DNA of 58,628 nt from an uncultured Alphaproteobacteria bacterium (GTDB lineage: Bacteria > Pseudomonadota > Alphaproteobacteria > HIMB59 > GCA-002718135), in assembly GCA_902603095.1 (NCBI GenBank), contig CACKTS010000006.1:1-58628 (forward strand), in the 5' to 3' direction. The notes beneath the pieces are model-generated. The model was given only the letters and a program-made list of their open reading frames with translations. It was not told the DNA's origin and searched no databases. Positions 23,914-32,767 of the stretch are shown in pieces. Made by a program: the position numbers and the translations under genes. Positions within the stretch are counted from its first letter, which is position 1. The number at the start of each line of letters is the position of its first letter.

Positions 23914-24972
23914 ATGGTGAAAATAACTATAAATGATAATGTAACTAAACTTAAGCAAAAATCTAAAGCTAAAAATACACAAGATAAGTATGATGGTGAT
24001 TGGCTTAAATTTACTAATTATTGCCAAAATAAATATTTATGCAATCCATTAGAAGTTGATGATTTGGAGTCTGCATATGCATTAACTGCTAATTATATGG
24101 ATTGGCTTCATGAAGATCCAGAAGCTACAGTTTTTAAAGGGACAAGTAATATTGCTGGAAGAGAAAAAATAAATAATAACCCCTACTCTGCATCTCCTTA
24201 CAAAGCATCTACTATACAAAGAATTTTAGCATCAATTACTTACAAATATAGATTAAATGGATTTCAGTTTGATAGAAAAAATCCAAATATTGCTGAAACA
24301 ATAAGCGCTATTGTAAGAGATGAAAAAAATTTAAAATCAAGTCAAGCTAAAGAGCTTTTAAAAGAAGATATAGTTAAAATAATTGATTCTATTCCAAATA
24401 GTGAAGAAGAATATAAAAATATAAGAGATAAAGCGTTGATTTTAATAGGATTTTATAGTTTTTGTCGCCGTTCTGAATTACTTGGAATGCGATTTGAACA
24501 TTTAAACTTTGCAGATGATGGAATTCAAGTACTTATTCCTTTTTCTAAAACTGATCAAACAGGTGAAGGAAGAATGATATTTTTACCAGCAACTAATGAT
24601 AAATATTGTCCAGTCAAAGCATTAAATCATTGGCTTGAATTAGCTATGATAGAAAGTGGTCCACTCTTTTATAAAATAAACAAATCAAACACTATTGAAA
24701 AATATACGATGAATTACAAAAATGAAAAAGTAAGCCTAAATGATGCTAGTTTTGTTTTAATATTAAAAAAAAGAGCAGCTGAGGCAGGACTAAATGATTG
24801 TAATAAAATATCTGGACATAGTCTTCGTATAGGTTCTATAACGCAAGCAAGAATGAATGGAGTTCCCACTCATGAAATTATGGCACAGTCAGGTCATAAA
24901 ACTACTCAAATGATAGACAGATATACAAAATTATCAAATATTAGAGAAACTAGTGCAGCTAAAAAAATATAA
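23914..24972 (+). CDS. tyrosine recombinase/integrase
   Basis: This 352-residue site-specific recombinase has the full active-site set: Arg185 (CRRSELLG), probable Lys212 (SKTDQTGEG), His302-Arg305 (HSLRIGS), His328 (SGHKT) and the nucleophile Tyr337 (DRYTKL). Residues 1-135 form a SAM-like core-binding domain. It cuts and joins DNA at paired sites and is the only recombinase in the window, so it is a candidate for moving the island to its left. A palindrome and possible promoter lie directly upstream. The XerC/D pair is not implied; the sequence resembles integrases of mobile elements. Confidence 0.9.
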   Translation: MVKITINDNVTKLKQKSKAKNTQDKYDGDWLKFTNYCQNKYLCNPLEVDDLESAYALTANYMDWLHEDPEATVFKGTSNIAGREKINNNPYSASPYKASTIQRILASITYKYRLNGFQFDRKNPNIAETISAIVRDEKNLKSSQAKELLKEDIVKIIDSIPNSEEEYKNIRDKALILIGFYSFCRRSELLGMRFEHLNFADDGIQVLIPFSKTDQTGEGRMIFLPATNDKYCPVKALNHWLELAMIESGPLFYKINKSNTIEKYTMNYKNEKVSLNDASFVLILKKRAAEAGLNDCNKISGHSLRIGSITQARMNGVPTHEIMAQSGHKTTQMIDRYTKLSNIRETSAAKKI

Positions 24973-24978
24973 ACTCTT

Positions 24979-25335
24979 ATGACATATTTTTTTGTTAAAA
25001 CTATTTTTACTGCATTAATTATTGTGATTGTTTCAGAGATTGCAAAAAAATCTACTTTTCTAGGTGCTCTTATAATATCAATTCCTTTAACATCACTTTT
25101 AGCATTTATATGGTTATATTTTGATACAAAAGATTATGAAAAAGTTATTGATCTTTCTTATAACACTATATTATTGACAATTCCTTCATTTGCATTTTTT
25201 ATTATTTTACCAATTCTATTAAAATTAAAACAAAATTTTACAATCTCTATTATTTTCTCAATTTTAGGAACATGTACAATATATTTATTATATATGTATA
25301 TTTTAAAAAAAATTGGAATTAATTATAATGTTTAA
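24979..25335 (+). CDS. DUF3147 family membrane protein
   Basis: This 118-residue protein has four membrane helices and the family blocks IVIVSEIAKKSTFLGALIIS and PLTSLLAFIWLYFDT. DUF3147 proteins are small inner-membrane proteins of unknown function found widely in proteobacteria. It starts 7 bp after the integrase gene, which may be the point where chromosomal DNA resumes. The binding-protein gene follows by 16 bp. Confidence 0.8.
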   Translation: MTYFFVKTIFTALIIVIVSEIAKKSTFLGALIISIPLTSLLAFIWLYFDTKDYEKVIDLSYNTILLTIPSFAFFIILPILLKLKQNFTISIIFSILGTCTIYLLYMYILKKIGINYNV

Positions 25336-25350
25336 AATTTATTTTTTTTA

Positions 25351-26157
25351 ATGTTTTTAATAAATAATAAAAAATTTTTATATGTCATTATTTTATTATT
25401 AATTTCAATAAATGTTCATGCCAAAAATGCTATTATTGTAGCAAGTACAACATCTACATATGACACTGGTCTTCTAGATTTAATAAATAAAAAATTTACA
25501 GGTAAGTTTAAAATAAATGTAAAAGTGCTTTCATTAGGTACTGGTCAAGCTCTTAGGACTGCTAAAGATGGTAATGTAGAAGTTATTTTAGTTCACCATA
25601 CTCCATCTGAATTGAAATTTATGAAACAAGGATATGGTTTAGAAAGAAATGAAATTATGTACAATGATTACGTTTTGGTAGGTCCTAAAAAGGATAATAA
25701 ACAATGTAATTCAGTTGAAGAAAAATTAAAAAATATATTTGATAACAAACAATTGTTTATATCGAGAGGTGATGACAGTGGGACTCATAGAAAAGAACTA
25801 GAAATGTGGGAACTTACTGAAATAATTATAGATAGAAATCAAAATTGGTATTTAAGTGTTGGTCAAGGGATGGGAAATACATTACTTATAACAAACGAAA
25901 AAAATGCATATACTTTATCAGACAGAAGTACTTGGATAGCGTTTAACAAAAAAGAAAATTTAAAAATTGTTTGTGAGAATTTTCCACCTTTATTTAATCA
26001 ATATGGCTTAATTTTAGTAAATCCTAAATTAAATAAGAATTTAAATATTAAAGATGCAAAAATATATGTTGATTGGTTTAAAACAAATGAAGTTAAGAAT
26101 TTAATAAATTCTTTTGAATCAAAAGGAATACAATTATTTTACTATAACTTTAATTAA
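25351..26157 (+). CDS. TupA-like (tungstate/molybdate-type) periplasmic binding protein
   Basis: This 268-residue exported protein has a signal peptide of about 24 residues (ending INVHA) and the conserved opening IVASTTSTYDTGLLD. It is followed by VLSLGTGQALRTAKDGNVE and a RGDDSGTHRKELEMW motif, typical of TupA. TupA delivers tungstate to the permease TupB and ATPase TupC, neither of which is nearby, so it is an orphan here or works with distant genes. Its 3' end overlaps the convergent betaine methyltransferase gene by 4 bp. Oxyanion specificity (tungstate or molybdate) cannot be separated by eye. Confidence 0.82.
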   Translation: MFLINNKKFLYVIILLLISINVHAKNAIIVASTTSTYDTGLLDLINKKFTGKFKINVKVLSLGTGQALRTAKDGNVEVILVHHTPSELKFMKQGYGLERNEIMYNDYVLVGPKKDNKQCNSVEEKLKNIFDNKQLFISRGDDSGTHRKELEMWELTEIIIDRNQNWYLSVGQGMGNTLLITNEKNAYTLSDRSTWIAFNKKENLKIVCENFPPLFNQYGLILVNPKLNKNLNIKDAKIYVDWFKTNEVKNLINSFESKGIQLFYYNFN

Positions 26158-27188
26158 TAAGTTATTTTTTTATTAATTTCTTTTAATGTGGAATCAGCAC
26201 CATGATGGAAATGTTTGTTCATATCAGGAACATATTTCATTGAAATTGGTTTCTTACCTATAGCTATTGACATTTCTCTAACATGATGAGGTTCGGCACC
26301 ACAACATATGCCAATAAAATTTATATTCTTTTCTGAACATTCTTTTGCAAATTCTGCCATTTCAAATCTATTACAATATAAATTATCTAAGGCTACAGGA
26401 AACGCATTATTTCCAGGAATACAGTCACAGTCTTTATCAGTAATATTTAAAAAACCTGGCTCTTCTTCTGTTGTTCTATAAGGAACAGGTAAAGCAGATA
26501 CATGACATTTAACATTTTTCCTTATATCATTAAGAAACTTCATAGTCATTTTTGGTCCTCTGTAACAATTTAAACCTACTACATCAGCACCTTCATCCTC
26601 CATCATTTTGCATGCATCTACAGGATTATAACCATCACGAGTTAAATCTCCTCTTGGGATAGCGAAATTTGTAACTGAAATAAAATTTTCTTGTTTAATT
26701 GCTTTTAATGCAATTTTCATTTCTCCAATCCAATTAATTGTTTCGGCAACAATAAAATCTACACCGGCTTCCTTTGCCCAAGATATTTGTTCTTCATACA
26801 TTTTTTGACACTGCTTTAAACTTGATGAGTCATTAGGATCATAAATATTTGTATTTGCTACATCACCACAAACCATTAAATCAAGTTCTTTAAATTCATT
26901 AGCCGTGTCTTTAGCTATTTGTAATGCATCTTTTTGCAATTGCTCAAGTAAATGTTCTTTCCCAATAATTCTTAATTTTTCCCTGTGTCCATAATATGTA
27001 AAAGCTTGGACAACATCACTACCAGCTCGAATAAATTCTCTATGCAATTGAGTAACTACTTCTGGATGTTCTAAAACTACTTCTGGAACAAATGCTCCAG
27101 CAGATAAGTACCCTCTTCTCTCCATTGCAAATAAATAACCTTCTGCACAAATAATTGGTCCAACATCTAATCTTTGAAGTAAATTCAT
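26154..27188 (-). CDS. bhmT: betaine-homocysteine S-methyltransferase
   Basis: This 344-residue enzyme transfers a methyl group from glycine betaine to homocysteine, giving methionine and dimethylglycine. The start RLDVGPIICAEGYLFAMERR and the block VVQAFTYYGHREKL are typical of BHMT. Zinc ligands are the Cys in VGLNCYRGP and the pair in GICCGAEPHHV. In SAR11 bacteria this gene often has a SAM-V riboswitch; here the 87-bp upstream gap shows no such element. It provides methionine in organisms with few other methylation routes. It is convergent with the TupA-like gene. Confidence 0.88.
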   Translation of the reverse strand: MNLLQRLDVGPIICAEGYLFAMERRGYLSAGAFVPEVVLEHPEVVTQLHREFIRAGSDVVQAFTYYGHREKLRIIGKEHLLEQLQKDALQIAKDTANEFKELDLMVCGDVANTNIYDPNDSSSLKQCQKMYEEQISWAKEAGVDFIVAETINWIGEMKIALKAIKQENFISVTNFAIPRGDLTRDGYNPVDACKMMEDEGADVVGLNCYRGPKMTMKFLNDIRKNVKCHVSALPVPYRTTEEEPGFLNITDKDCDCIPGNNAFPVALDNLYCNRFEMAEFAKECSEKNINFIGICCGAEPHHVREMSIAIGKKPISMKYVPDMNKHFHHGADSTLKEINKKITY

Positions 27189-27275
27189 AATAGTTTTAAA
27201 TTAAATTATTTTTTTCACAAATTTTGTAAAAATAATATTTGAAATTACTAAAATGATAAAAAAAGTGTTAATAAA

Positions 27276-28064
27276 TTAACTTGTTCTTCCAAAAAAAGTT
27301 AGTCTAGCATTTTCAGATAATTCAATATTATCTTCTTCGTTATAATTTAATGTAATAAGTATTCTTGGAATTTTACTTGCAACAGGTGTTACTCTATGAA
27401 GATAATTTCTACCATAGAATAATACCAATGTTCCATCATTTACATTTAATTTTTTTTGTTTTTTATGATCATTATTATTTATAATGTCTGATATTAAATT
27501 CTTATCAATAAAATTTTTATTAGAATCTCTACCTTCTGTAATATATTCAAATTCACCTCCAAGAGGTGAAGATTGGATCATTAAAGTTATAGCAAAAGAG
27601 GCATTATCAAAATGCCATCCTAGTTGTTGATTTTTTTGATAATAATTTAAATTTATAGAAGATAATTTATCAACATAGGGAAAGATTAACTTTAAATCTA
27701 AAACATTTTTAATAAAATTTTTAAAAATATTTGAATTATATAAAATATTTAAATCAGAATTTTTATTTATCAAATCATGAGGAATACATCCTTTATCACT
27801 TATCATTAATTGATTTAATGGATCATTTTTATCAAGTTTTTTAGACTTTTTGTTTAATAGAATTGTATGTTTTTGCATACAATAAAAAGCTTTATCTTCT
27901 AAAGATTTAGCTTCATCTAAAATTAATTTTAGACTTTTATCTGTAAGAAAATTTTCTAATACTAATATAGAATTTTTTTTTATTAATTTATTACATTTAT
28001 TAATGTATTCATTGTTATTAACTGGATGTTTGGAAAAATTAATAATATTTTCTATAGTATTCAT
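27276..28064 (-). CDS. 2-oxoglutarate/Fe(II)-dependent oxygenase-like protein
   Basis: This 262-residue protein has the HxD...H iron triad: WHFDNASFAITLMIQ, with His and Asp, and a later His in YGRNYLHRVTPV. The following Arg in KIPRILITLNY probably binds 2-oxoglutarate. The GGEFEYI strand between them fits the double-stranded beta-helix. The N-terminal 100 residues are helical and Lys/Asn-rich. The hydroxylated substrate is unknown. Its start overlaps the GFA gene stop by 4 bp (ATGA), so the two are cotranscribed. Confidence 0.75.
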   Translation of the reverse strand: MNTIENIINFSKHPVNNNEYINKCNKLIKKNSILVLENFLTDKSLKLILDEAKSLEDKAFYCMQKHTILLNKKSKKLDKNDPLNQLMISDKGCIPHDLINKNSDLNILYNSNIFKNFIKNVLDLKLIFPYVDKLSSINLNYYQKNQQLGWHFDNASFAITLMIQSSPLGGEFEYITEGRDSNKNFIDKNLISDIINNNDHKKQKKLNVNDGTLVLFYGRNYLHRVTPVASKIPRILITLNYNEEDNIELSENARLTFFGRTS

Positions 28065-28471
28065 GTATTAGTATATTTTTTAAATTTAGGTAATTTATCA
28101 TAAATTTTATAATAATCGCTTTTATTATAACAAAAAATATTAGAAACTGTTTTTAGTTTCGTGGGATTTTTTATCATTCCAGCAGATAAAGAAATTGCCC
28201 TACTTCCAGATCTTTTAAAAAATATACTTGCACCACATTTATTGCAAAATCCTCTTTTAGCTTTTGAAGAAGAATGAAACCATTTAAGTGTTTTTTTTGA
28301 TTTAAAAACTATATTTTCTTCTAAAATAGATGTGTATGATGCAAAATTTCCGTGTGTTCTTAAACATTGAGAACAATGACAATTTATTATGGGTCGAAAT
28401 TCACCTCTAATAATCATTTTTACACCATTACATAGGCATGAAGCAGTTAATGATCTAATTTTTTTATTCAT
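28061..28471 (-). CDS. GFA/CENP-V family zinc protein
   Basis: This 136-residue protein has the GFA cysteine pattern: CLCNGV, then CHCSQC and FCNKCGASIF, seven cysteines that bind two zinc ions. The family is named for a glutathione-dependent formaldehyde-activating enzyme, but most members have unproven roles. The ATGA overlap with the oxygenase gene suggests a joint function, perhaps in handling formaldehyde released by demethylating oxygenation, which is inference. Confidence 0.82.
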   Translation of the reverse strand: MNKKIRSLTASCLCNGVKMIIRGEFRPIINCHCSQCLRTHGNFASYTSILEENIVFKSKKTLKWFHSSSKAKRGFCNKCGASIFFKRSGSRAISLSAGMIKNPTKLKTVSNIFCYNKSDYYKIYDKLPKFKKYTNT

Positions 28472-28543
28472 AATATTGAATTACATAATTGATAAATTAA
28501 GTTATTATAATATTAGATAAATATATTTTTAACAAAGAAATAA

Positions 28544-29947
28544 ATGAACATAAATTGGAATTTTGAAAATTCTTACTTGAAATTACCTAATTTTTTTTAT
28601 TCTAATACTAAACCTGATAAATTTCCAAAATTAGAAGTATTATTAAAAAATGATGATCTAATAAATTTACTTAATTTACAAAATTATGATTTTGATAATT
28701 TCTTAATTAATTCTATTAACAACAAAAATTTAAACTCATTTTCTCAAGCTTATGCTGGACATCAATTTGGTCATTTTACAAAATTAGGTGATGGAAGAGC
28801 TACATTATTAGGTGAACATTTAAATTTAAATAAAGAACGATTCGATATTCAATTAAAAGGTTCTGGCAAAACTCCATATTCTAGAAATGGTGATGGTAAA
28901 GGAACTCTTAAATCAATGTTAAGAGAATATATAATTAGTGAATCTATGTATAATTTAAATATAAAAACAACACGTTCATTAGCTTTATTGAAAACGGGAG
29001 AAAAAATTTTGAGAAATGGTTTTGAACAAGGTGGAATATTAGTAAGAGTTGCTAAAAGCCATATTCGTGTAGGGACATTTCAATTAACTTATCTAAGTAA
29101 TCAAAAAGAAAACATAAAAGAGTTATTAAATTATTCAATTAAAAGACTTTATCCTGAACTAATTGACGAAAAAGATAAATATATTAAATTCTATGAAAAA
29201 ATTACTGAAAATCAAATAAATTTAATATTAGATTGGCAAAGAGTAGGATTTATTCATGGAGTTATGAATACAGATAATATGTCATTATCAGGAGAAACAA
29301 TTGATTATGGTCCATGTGCTTTTTTAGACGAATATAATCCAAATAAAGTTTTTAGTTCCATTGATCATAAAGGAAGATATGCTTTTATTAATCAGCCCAG
29401 AATTGCAATGTGGAATTTAGCACGTTTAGGAGAAACTTTTTTACATTTAATTGATAATGATGAGCAATTAGCTATAAAAAAAATTGAGGAAGTACTTAAA
29501 AAATATGAAAAAATTTATAATACGCTTTGGTTAAATATGATGAAAAATAAAATAAATATTAATCAAAATCATAAAAATGACATTAATTTAATAAAAGAAT
29601 TATTAGATTTAATGCATGTTTTCAAACTTGACTACACTAATACTTTTATTGATATTGAAAATAATAATTTAAAAAAATTTGATTTTATGAAAGATTGGAA
29701 CTCAAAATTTCAAGATAGAAAAAAATTAAATCATAAAAAAGAAGATATAAATAATTATAATCCTAAAATTATCCCTCGAAATCATAATATCGAAAATATT
29801 TTAAATAATGTTGAGTTTGGTAATTTAGAAGAATTAAAAGCAATTTTTATATATTTAAAAAAACCATATGATGAATCTATTCCAGAAAAATATAGACAAA
29901 TGCCGAATGAAGATGAAAAAGTTCATCAAACTTTTTGTGGGACTTAA
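28544..29947 (+). CDS. selO: protein adenylyltransferase SelO (YdiU)
   Basis: This 467-residue pseudokinase-fold enzyme attaches AMP to protein hydroxyls. Conserved blocks are AYAGHQFGHFTKLGDGRATLL, FDIQLKGSGKTPYSRNGDGK (nucleotide loop), RSLALLKTGEKI and FIHGVMNTDNMSLSGETIDY (metal-binding NxDN and DYGP). The end reads TFCGT: a cysteine at the third position from the C-terminus, where vertebrate SelO has selenocysteine. The length is slightly below the usual 480 or so. It is single-gene, transcribed away from the GFA gene. Confidence 0.93.
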   Translation: MNINWNFENSYLKLPNFFYSNTKPDKFPKLEVLLKNDDLINLLNLQNYDFDNFLINSINNKNLNSFSQAYAGHQFGHFTKLGDGRATLLGEHLNLNKERFDIQLKGSGKTPYSRNGDGKGTLKSMLREYIISESMYNLNIKTTRSLALLKTGEKILRNGFEQGGILVRVAKSHIRVGTFQLTYLSNQKENIKELLNYSIKRLYPELIDEKDKYIKFYEKITENQINLILDWQRVGFIHGVMNTDNMSLSGETIDYGPCAFLDEYNPNKVFSSIDHKGRYAFINQPRIAMWNLARLGETFLHLIDNDEQLAIKKIEEVLKKYEKIYNTLWLNMMKNKININQNHKNDINLIKELLDLMHVFKLDYTNTFIDIENNNLKKFDFMKDWNSKFQDRKKLNHKKEDINNYNPKIIPRNHNIENILNNVEFGNLEELKAIFIYLKKPYDESIPEKYRQMPNEDEKVHQTFCGT

Positions 29948-29951
29948 TTCT

Positions 29952-30500
29952 TTAAACTAATTTTTTTACAAATAAATCTACAATCGATAATAAGATTATA
30001 TGATGTGACATTTCGATAAAATTATAATTTTCAGATTTGATATATATATTAACATTACCATAATCAGATAATGGATTATTTTCTTTAAATCCACTCAATG
30101 TTATAAGAGGTATATTTTTTTCTCTACAATATTTTGCAGCATTAACTATATTTTTAGATGTCCCACTACTACTTATCAATATAAGCATATCATTTTTTTG
30201 TAAATAAGCTTTTATTGCTTCTTCTACCCAATTCTCATAATCATAATCGTTAGCGAAACAGGTTATTAAATTACTATTATTAAATGTATCTGATTTAATA
30301 TTAGCTGCTTTTGCTAAGTCCACGCTAACATGACTAGCGATAGAAGAACTTCCACCATTACCAACTATAAAAACTTTTCCATCATTTTGATTACAATTAT
30401 TTATTAAAGATACTGACTGCTCAATTAATGATGTGTCAACATCATTTAATAAATCAAAAATAGATTTATTATAATTTTTAAAATATTGTTCAAATTTCAT
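29952..30500 (-). CDS. SIS-domain sugar isomerase, GmhA-like
   Basis: This 182-residue protein contains the sugar-phosphate isomerase motif FIVGNGGSSSIASHVSVDLAK, followed by ITCFANDYDYENWVEE and LISSSGTSKNIVNAAKYC, all typical of sedoheptulose-7-phosphate isomerase. The C-terminal EMSHHIILLSIVDLF helix is also family-typical. It would make a heptose precursor for cell-surface glycans. No other heptose genes are nearby, so a different sugar substrate is possible. It converges with selO, 4 bp apart. Confidence 0.78.
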   Translation of the reverse strand: MKFEQYFKNYNKSIFDLLNDVDTSLIEQSVSLINNCNQNDGKVFIVGNGGSSSIASHVSVDLAKAANIKSDTFNNSNLITCFANDYDYENWVEEAIKAYLQKNDMLILISSSGTSKNIVNAAKYCREKNIPLITLSGFKENNPLSDYGNVNIYIKSENYNFIEMSHHIILLSIVDLFVKKLV

Positions 30501-30557
30501 AATTAATTAAATTTATATTTCTATAATTATTTATCACTAATAAGCTATATAAAAAAA

Positions 30558-30887
30558 CTACTTTAAACCATCTATTTTTGATGCAACTATAAAATCATTG
30601 ATAGAAAGACCTTTAATAGAATGCGTATGTAACATTATTAAACAATATCCAAATCCAAGTGATACATCCGGATGGTGACCTTCTTGCTCAGCTAGCTCAC
30701 CTACTCTATTTGTAAAATTTAAAGCTTGTTTGAAAGATTTAAAAATAAATTTTTTATATATCATTTTTTGTTCTTCATTAACTGACCAGTTATCTAATTT
30801 TGCTAAATGTTCAATTATCTGTTTTTCATCAAATTTAGGCGTGTTTCCTGAACAAGCTTCACATTTTTGTTCTTTTAAATCAACCAT
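30558..30887 (-). CDS. phhB: pterin-4a-carbinolamine dehydratase
   Basis: This 109-residue protein carries the catalytic EGHHPDVSLGFGYCLIMLHT segment and the later THSIKGLSINDFIVA, both diagnostic. It dehydrates 4a-hydroxy-tetrahydropterin to recycle the cofactor of aromatic amino-acid hydroxylases, or acts as a RuBisCO-assembly-like factor in some groups. A short N-terminal cysteine pair (KCEACSG) is extra to the core. Its ATG overlaps the SMP-30 gene stop (TAATG). No phenylalanine hydroxylase gene is nearby. Confidence 0.88.
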   Translation of the reverse strand: MVDLKEQKCEACSGNTPKFDEKQIIEHLAKLDNWSVNEEQKMIYKKFIFKSFKQALNFTNRVGELAEQEGHHPDVSLGFGYCLIMLHTHSIKGLSINDFIVASKIDGLK

Positions 30888-31819
30888 TATTGAAATTTTG
30901 CTCCTATTTGATTTAATTCCATTCTGTAAAGAGAGCTAGTTGCAGTAACGTATAATATATTACCTTCCTTGCCACCAAATTCTAAATTAGAAACTAATTC
31001 TGGAACTAATATTTGTCCTATTAATTGATTATCTTTATTAAAACATTTGATTGCTTTTCCTGCACTTGTCCAAATATTACCATCTTTATCACATCTAAAA
31101 CCATCTGAGAAAAAAGGTTTGAAGTCATAAACTAATTTTTGGTTAGTAACTTCATTTTCTAAAACATCAAAAACATATAAGCATTTTACATCTTCACCAG
31201 TATCAGCAATATATATTTTTTTTTCATCATTTGAAAAAGCTATTCCATTAGGTCTATCAAGATTTTTAGTCATTACATCTAACTTATTTAATATAGGATT
31301 AAATCTAAAAACATAACATCCACCATATTCTTGTTTACCAGGATACCCTTCATAGTCTGATAAAATTCCATAAGGAGGATCAGTAAACCATATTGTGTCA
31401 TCAGATTTAACACAAACATCATTAGGTGAATTAAGTTTTTTATCTTTATAAGAATCAACAAGTATGGACACATTTAAATCATCATCAGTTTTATAAATAC
31501 ATCTGCCACCGTGAGAACATGATATTAGATTTTCATTATTGTCTATTGTATTTCCGTTACAAAAATTAGATGGATTTCTAAATTCTGAAACTTTTCCATT
31601 TAATAATTTCATCATTCTATTATTTGGATTATCACTCCAAACTAACATATCTTTATGTGGTATATAACAAGGTCCTTCAGCCCATAATGTTCCATTATAT
31701 ATTTGTTCAAATTCATTGGTTTTTAAATAACTATTAAATAAATCAGTGTTATGAACCTTTTCCATCTCAACGTTCATAAATTCATAAACCATAGGCATAA
31801 AATCTTTTTTATTATTCAT
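30887..31819 (-). CDS. SMP-30/gluconolactonase-like lactonase
   Basis: This 310-residue beta-propeller protein has family motifs WAEGPCYIPHKDMLVWSDNP (metal Glu), KLNSPNDVCVKSDDTIWFTD, and FSDGFRCDKDGNIWTSAGK. These supply the Glu, Asn and Asp that bind a divalent metal in SMP-30 lactonases. The expected reaction is opening of a sugar lactone. It lies in a tight minus-strand run between a beta-hydroxyacid dehydrogenase gene (1 bp away) and phhB, and could share a sugar-acid pathway with the dehydrogenase. Confidence 0.85.
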   Translation of the reverse strand: MNNKKDFMPMVYEFMNVEMEKVHNTDLFNSYLKTNEFEQIYNGTLWAEGPCYIPHKDMLVWSDNPNNRMMKLLNGKVSEFRNPSNFCNGNTIDNNENLISCSHGGRCIYKTDDDLNVSILVDSYKDKKLNSPNDVCVKSDDTIWFTDPPYGILSDYEGYPGKQEYGGCYVFRFNPILNKLDVMTKNLDRPNGIAFSNDEKKIYIADTGEDVKCLYVFDVLENEVTNQKLVYDFKPFFSDGFRCDKDGNIWTSAGKAIKCFNKDNQLIGQILVPELVSNLEFGGKEGNILYVTATSSLYRMELNQIGAKFQ

Positions 31820-32767
31820 TTAAATTATTGTCTCTTTTCCATTTTTTTTAATCTCATTATCTTCTAAATAAGCAGGGAAACCTTTAGCACGAAGATTTTC
31901 TTTACATTCTTCTTCAAGAATTTTTACTATACTAGTACTAAGAGCTCTGTCGCCATACATTTTTCTTCCATTTTGGAATATTGAAAAAATTAAATTACTT
32001 ATTTTAGCTGGAATTTGAAATTTTTTTGTAAGTTTTTCAAACAAACCTAAATCTTTACAAACTAAATCCATTGTAAATCCAACATCATAAGAGCCATTTA
32101 ATATTACTTGACTTTCAGTTTCATGAACAAAACTGTTGCCAGAACTAATTTTTATACCCTGATAAGCAGTTTTTAAATCGATACCATATTTTTTACATAC
32201 CATTAATGCTTCTCCAATTGCTAATAGATTTATTGAAGCTAAATAATTTGTTACAACTTTTAATGTTGATGCTTTTCCTATTTCACCACAATGTAATATA
32301 TTATGACCTATACAACTTAATATTGGAAAAGCTCTATTAAAACTATCTCTATTTCCTCCTACTAAAACTGAAATATTCCCACTTTCAGCTCTATGCTGAC
32401 CTCCTGATATTGGAGCCTCAATAACTTCTGCATTTTTGTTTATTATTAATTTTGCTAATGATTTCATATCTTCTTCATCAGTAGTGCTCATTTCGATCCA
32501 AAGATGTCCTTTTGTAATTAAAGGAAGAGAATCAGATAGTACTTTTTTAACTGATTTAGGGGACGGTAAACAAGTAATGAAAACGGATACATTGTTAATT
32601 AAGTTATCAATTGATTGACACCAAATAGCTCCATTTTGTATTAATTTTGTTGATGATTTTTGATTTAAATCATTAATATATAAATTATATCCATTTTTAA
32701 TTAAATTATTTGCTATTTTTTTACCTACATTTCCTAAGCCAATAAAACCAATATTTTTATCTTTCAT
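31820..32767 (-). CDS. beta-hydroxyacid dehydrogenase family (HIBADH-like)
   Basis: This 315-residue NAD(P)-dependent enzyme opens with GFIGLGNVGKKIANNLIKNG (Rossmann motif). It carries EAPISGGQHRAESGNISVLV and a catalytic-lysine helix LKVVTNYLASINL near 168-180. Such enzymes oxidise 3-hydroxyisobutyrate, tartronate semialdehyde and similar short hydroxyacids. The substrate is undetermined. Its ATG overlaps the stop of the upstream metallo-hydrolase gene by 4 bp. Confidence 0.87.
   Translation of the reverse strand: MKDKNIGFIGLGNVGKKIANNLIKNGYNLYINDLNQKSSTKLIQNGAIWCQSIDNLINNVSVFITCLPSPKSVKKVLSDSLPLITKGHLWIEMSTTDEEDMKSLAKLIINKNAEVIEAPISGGQHRAESGNISVLVGGNRDSFNRAFPILSCIGHNILHCGEIGKASTLKVVTNYLASINLLAIGEALMVCKKYGIDLKTAYQGIKISSGNSFVHETESQVILNGSYDVGFTMDLVCKDLGLFEKLTKKFQIPAKISNLIFSIFQNGRKMYGDRALSTSIVKILEEECKENLRAKGFPAYLEDNEIKKNGKETII

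Larger units (their letters stand above)
15895..24972. other. accessory island with restriction-modification, nucleases and an integrase
   Basis: Between the response-regulator gene and the tyrosine recombinase gene lies a block without housekeeping functions. It includes two riboswitch-led small-protein units, a type II restriction-modification pair, a Pif1-like helicase, a DUF2779 nuclease, an HNH nuclease, a terminase-like HTH protein and a sirtuin of higher G+C. An integrase gene marks its right edge. Such content is typical of integrated or exchangeable DNA. I did not find matching att repeats, so the left boundary is approximate. Confidence 0.5.
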
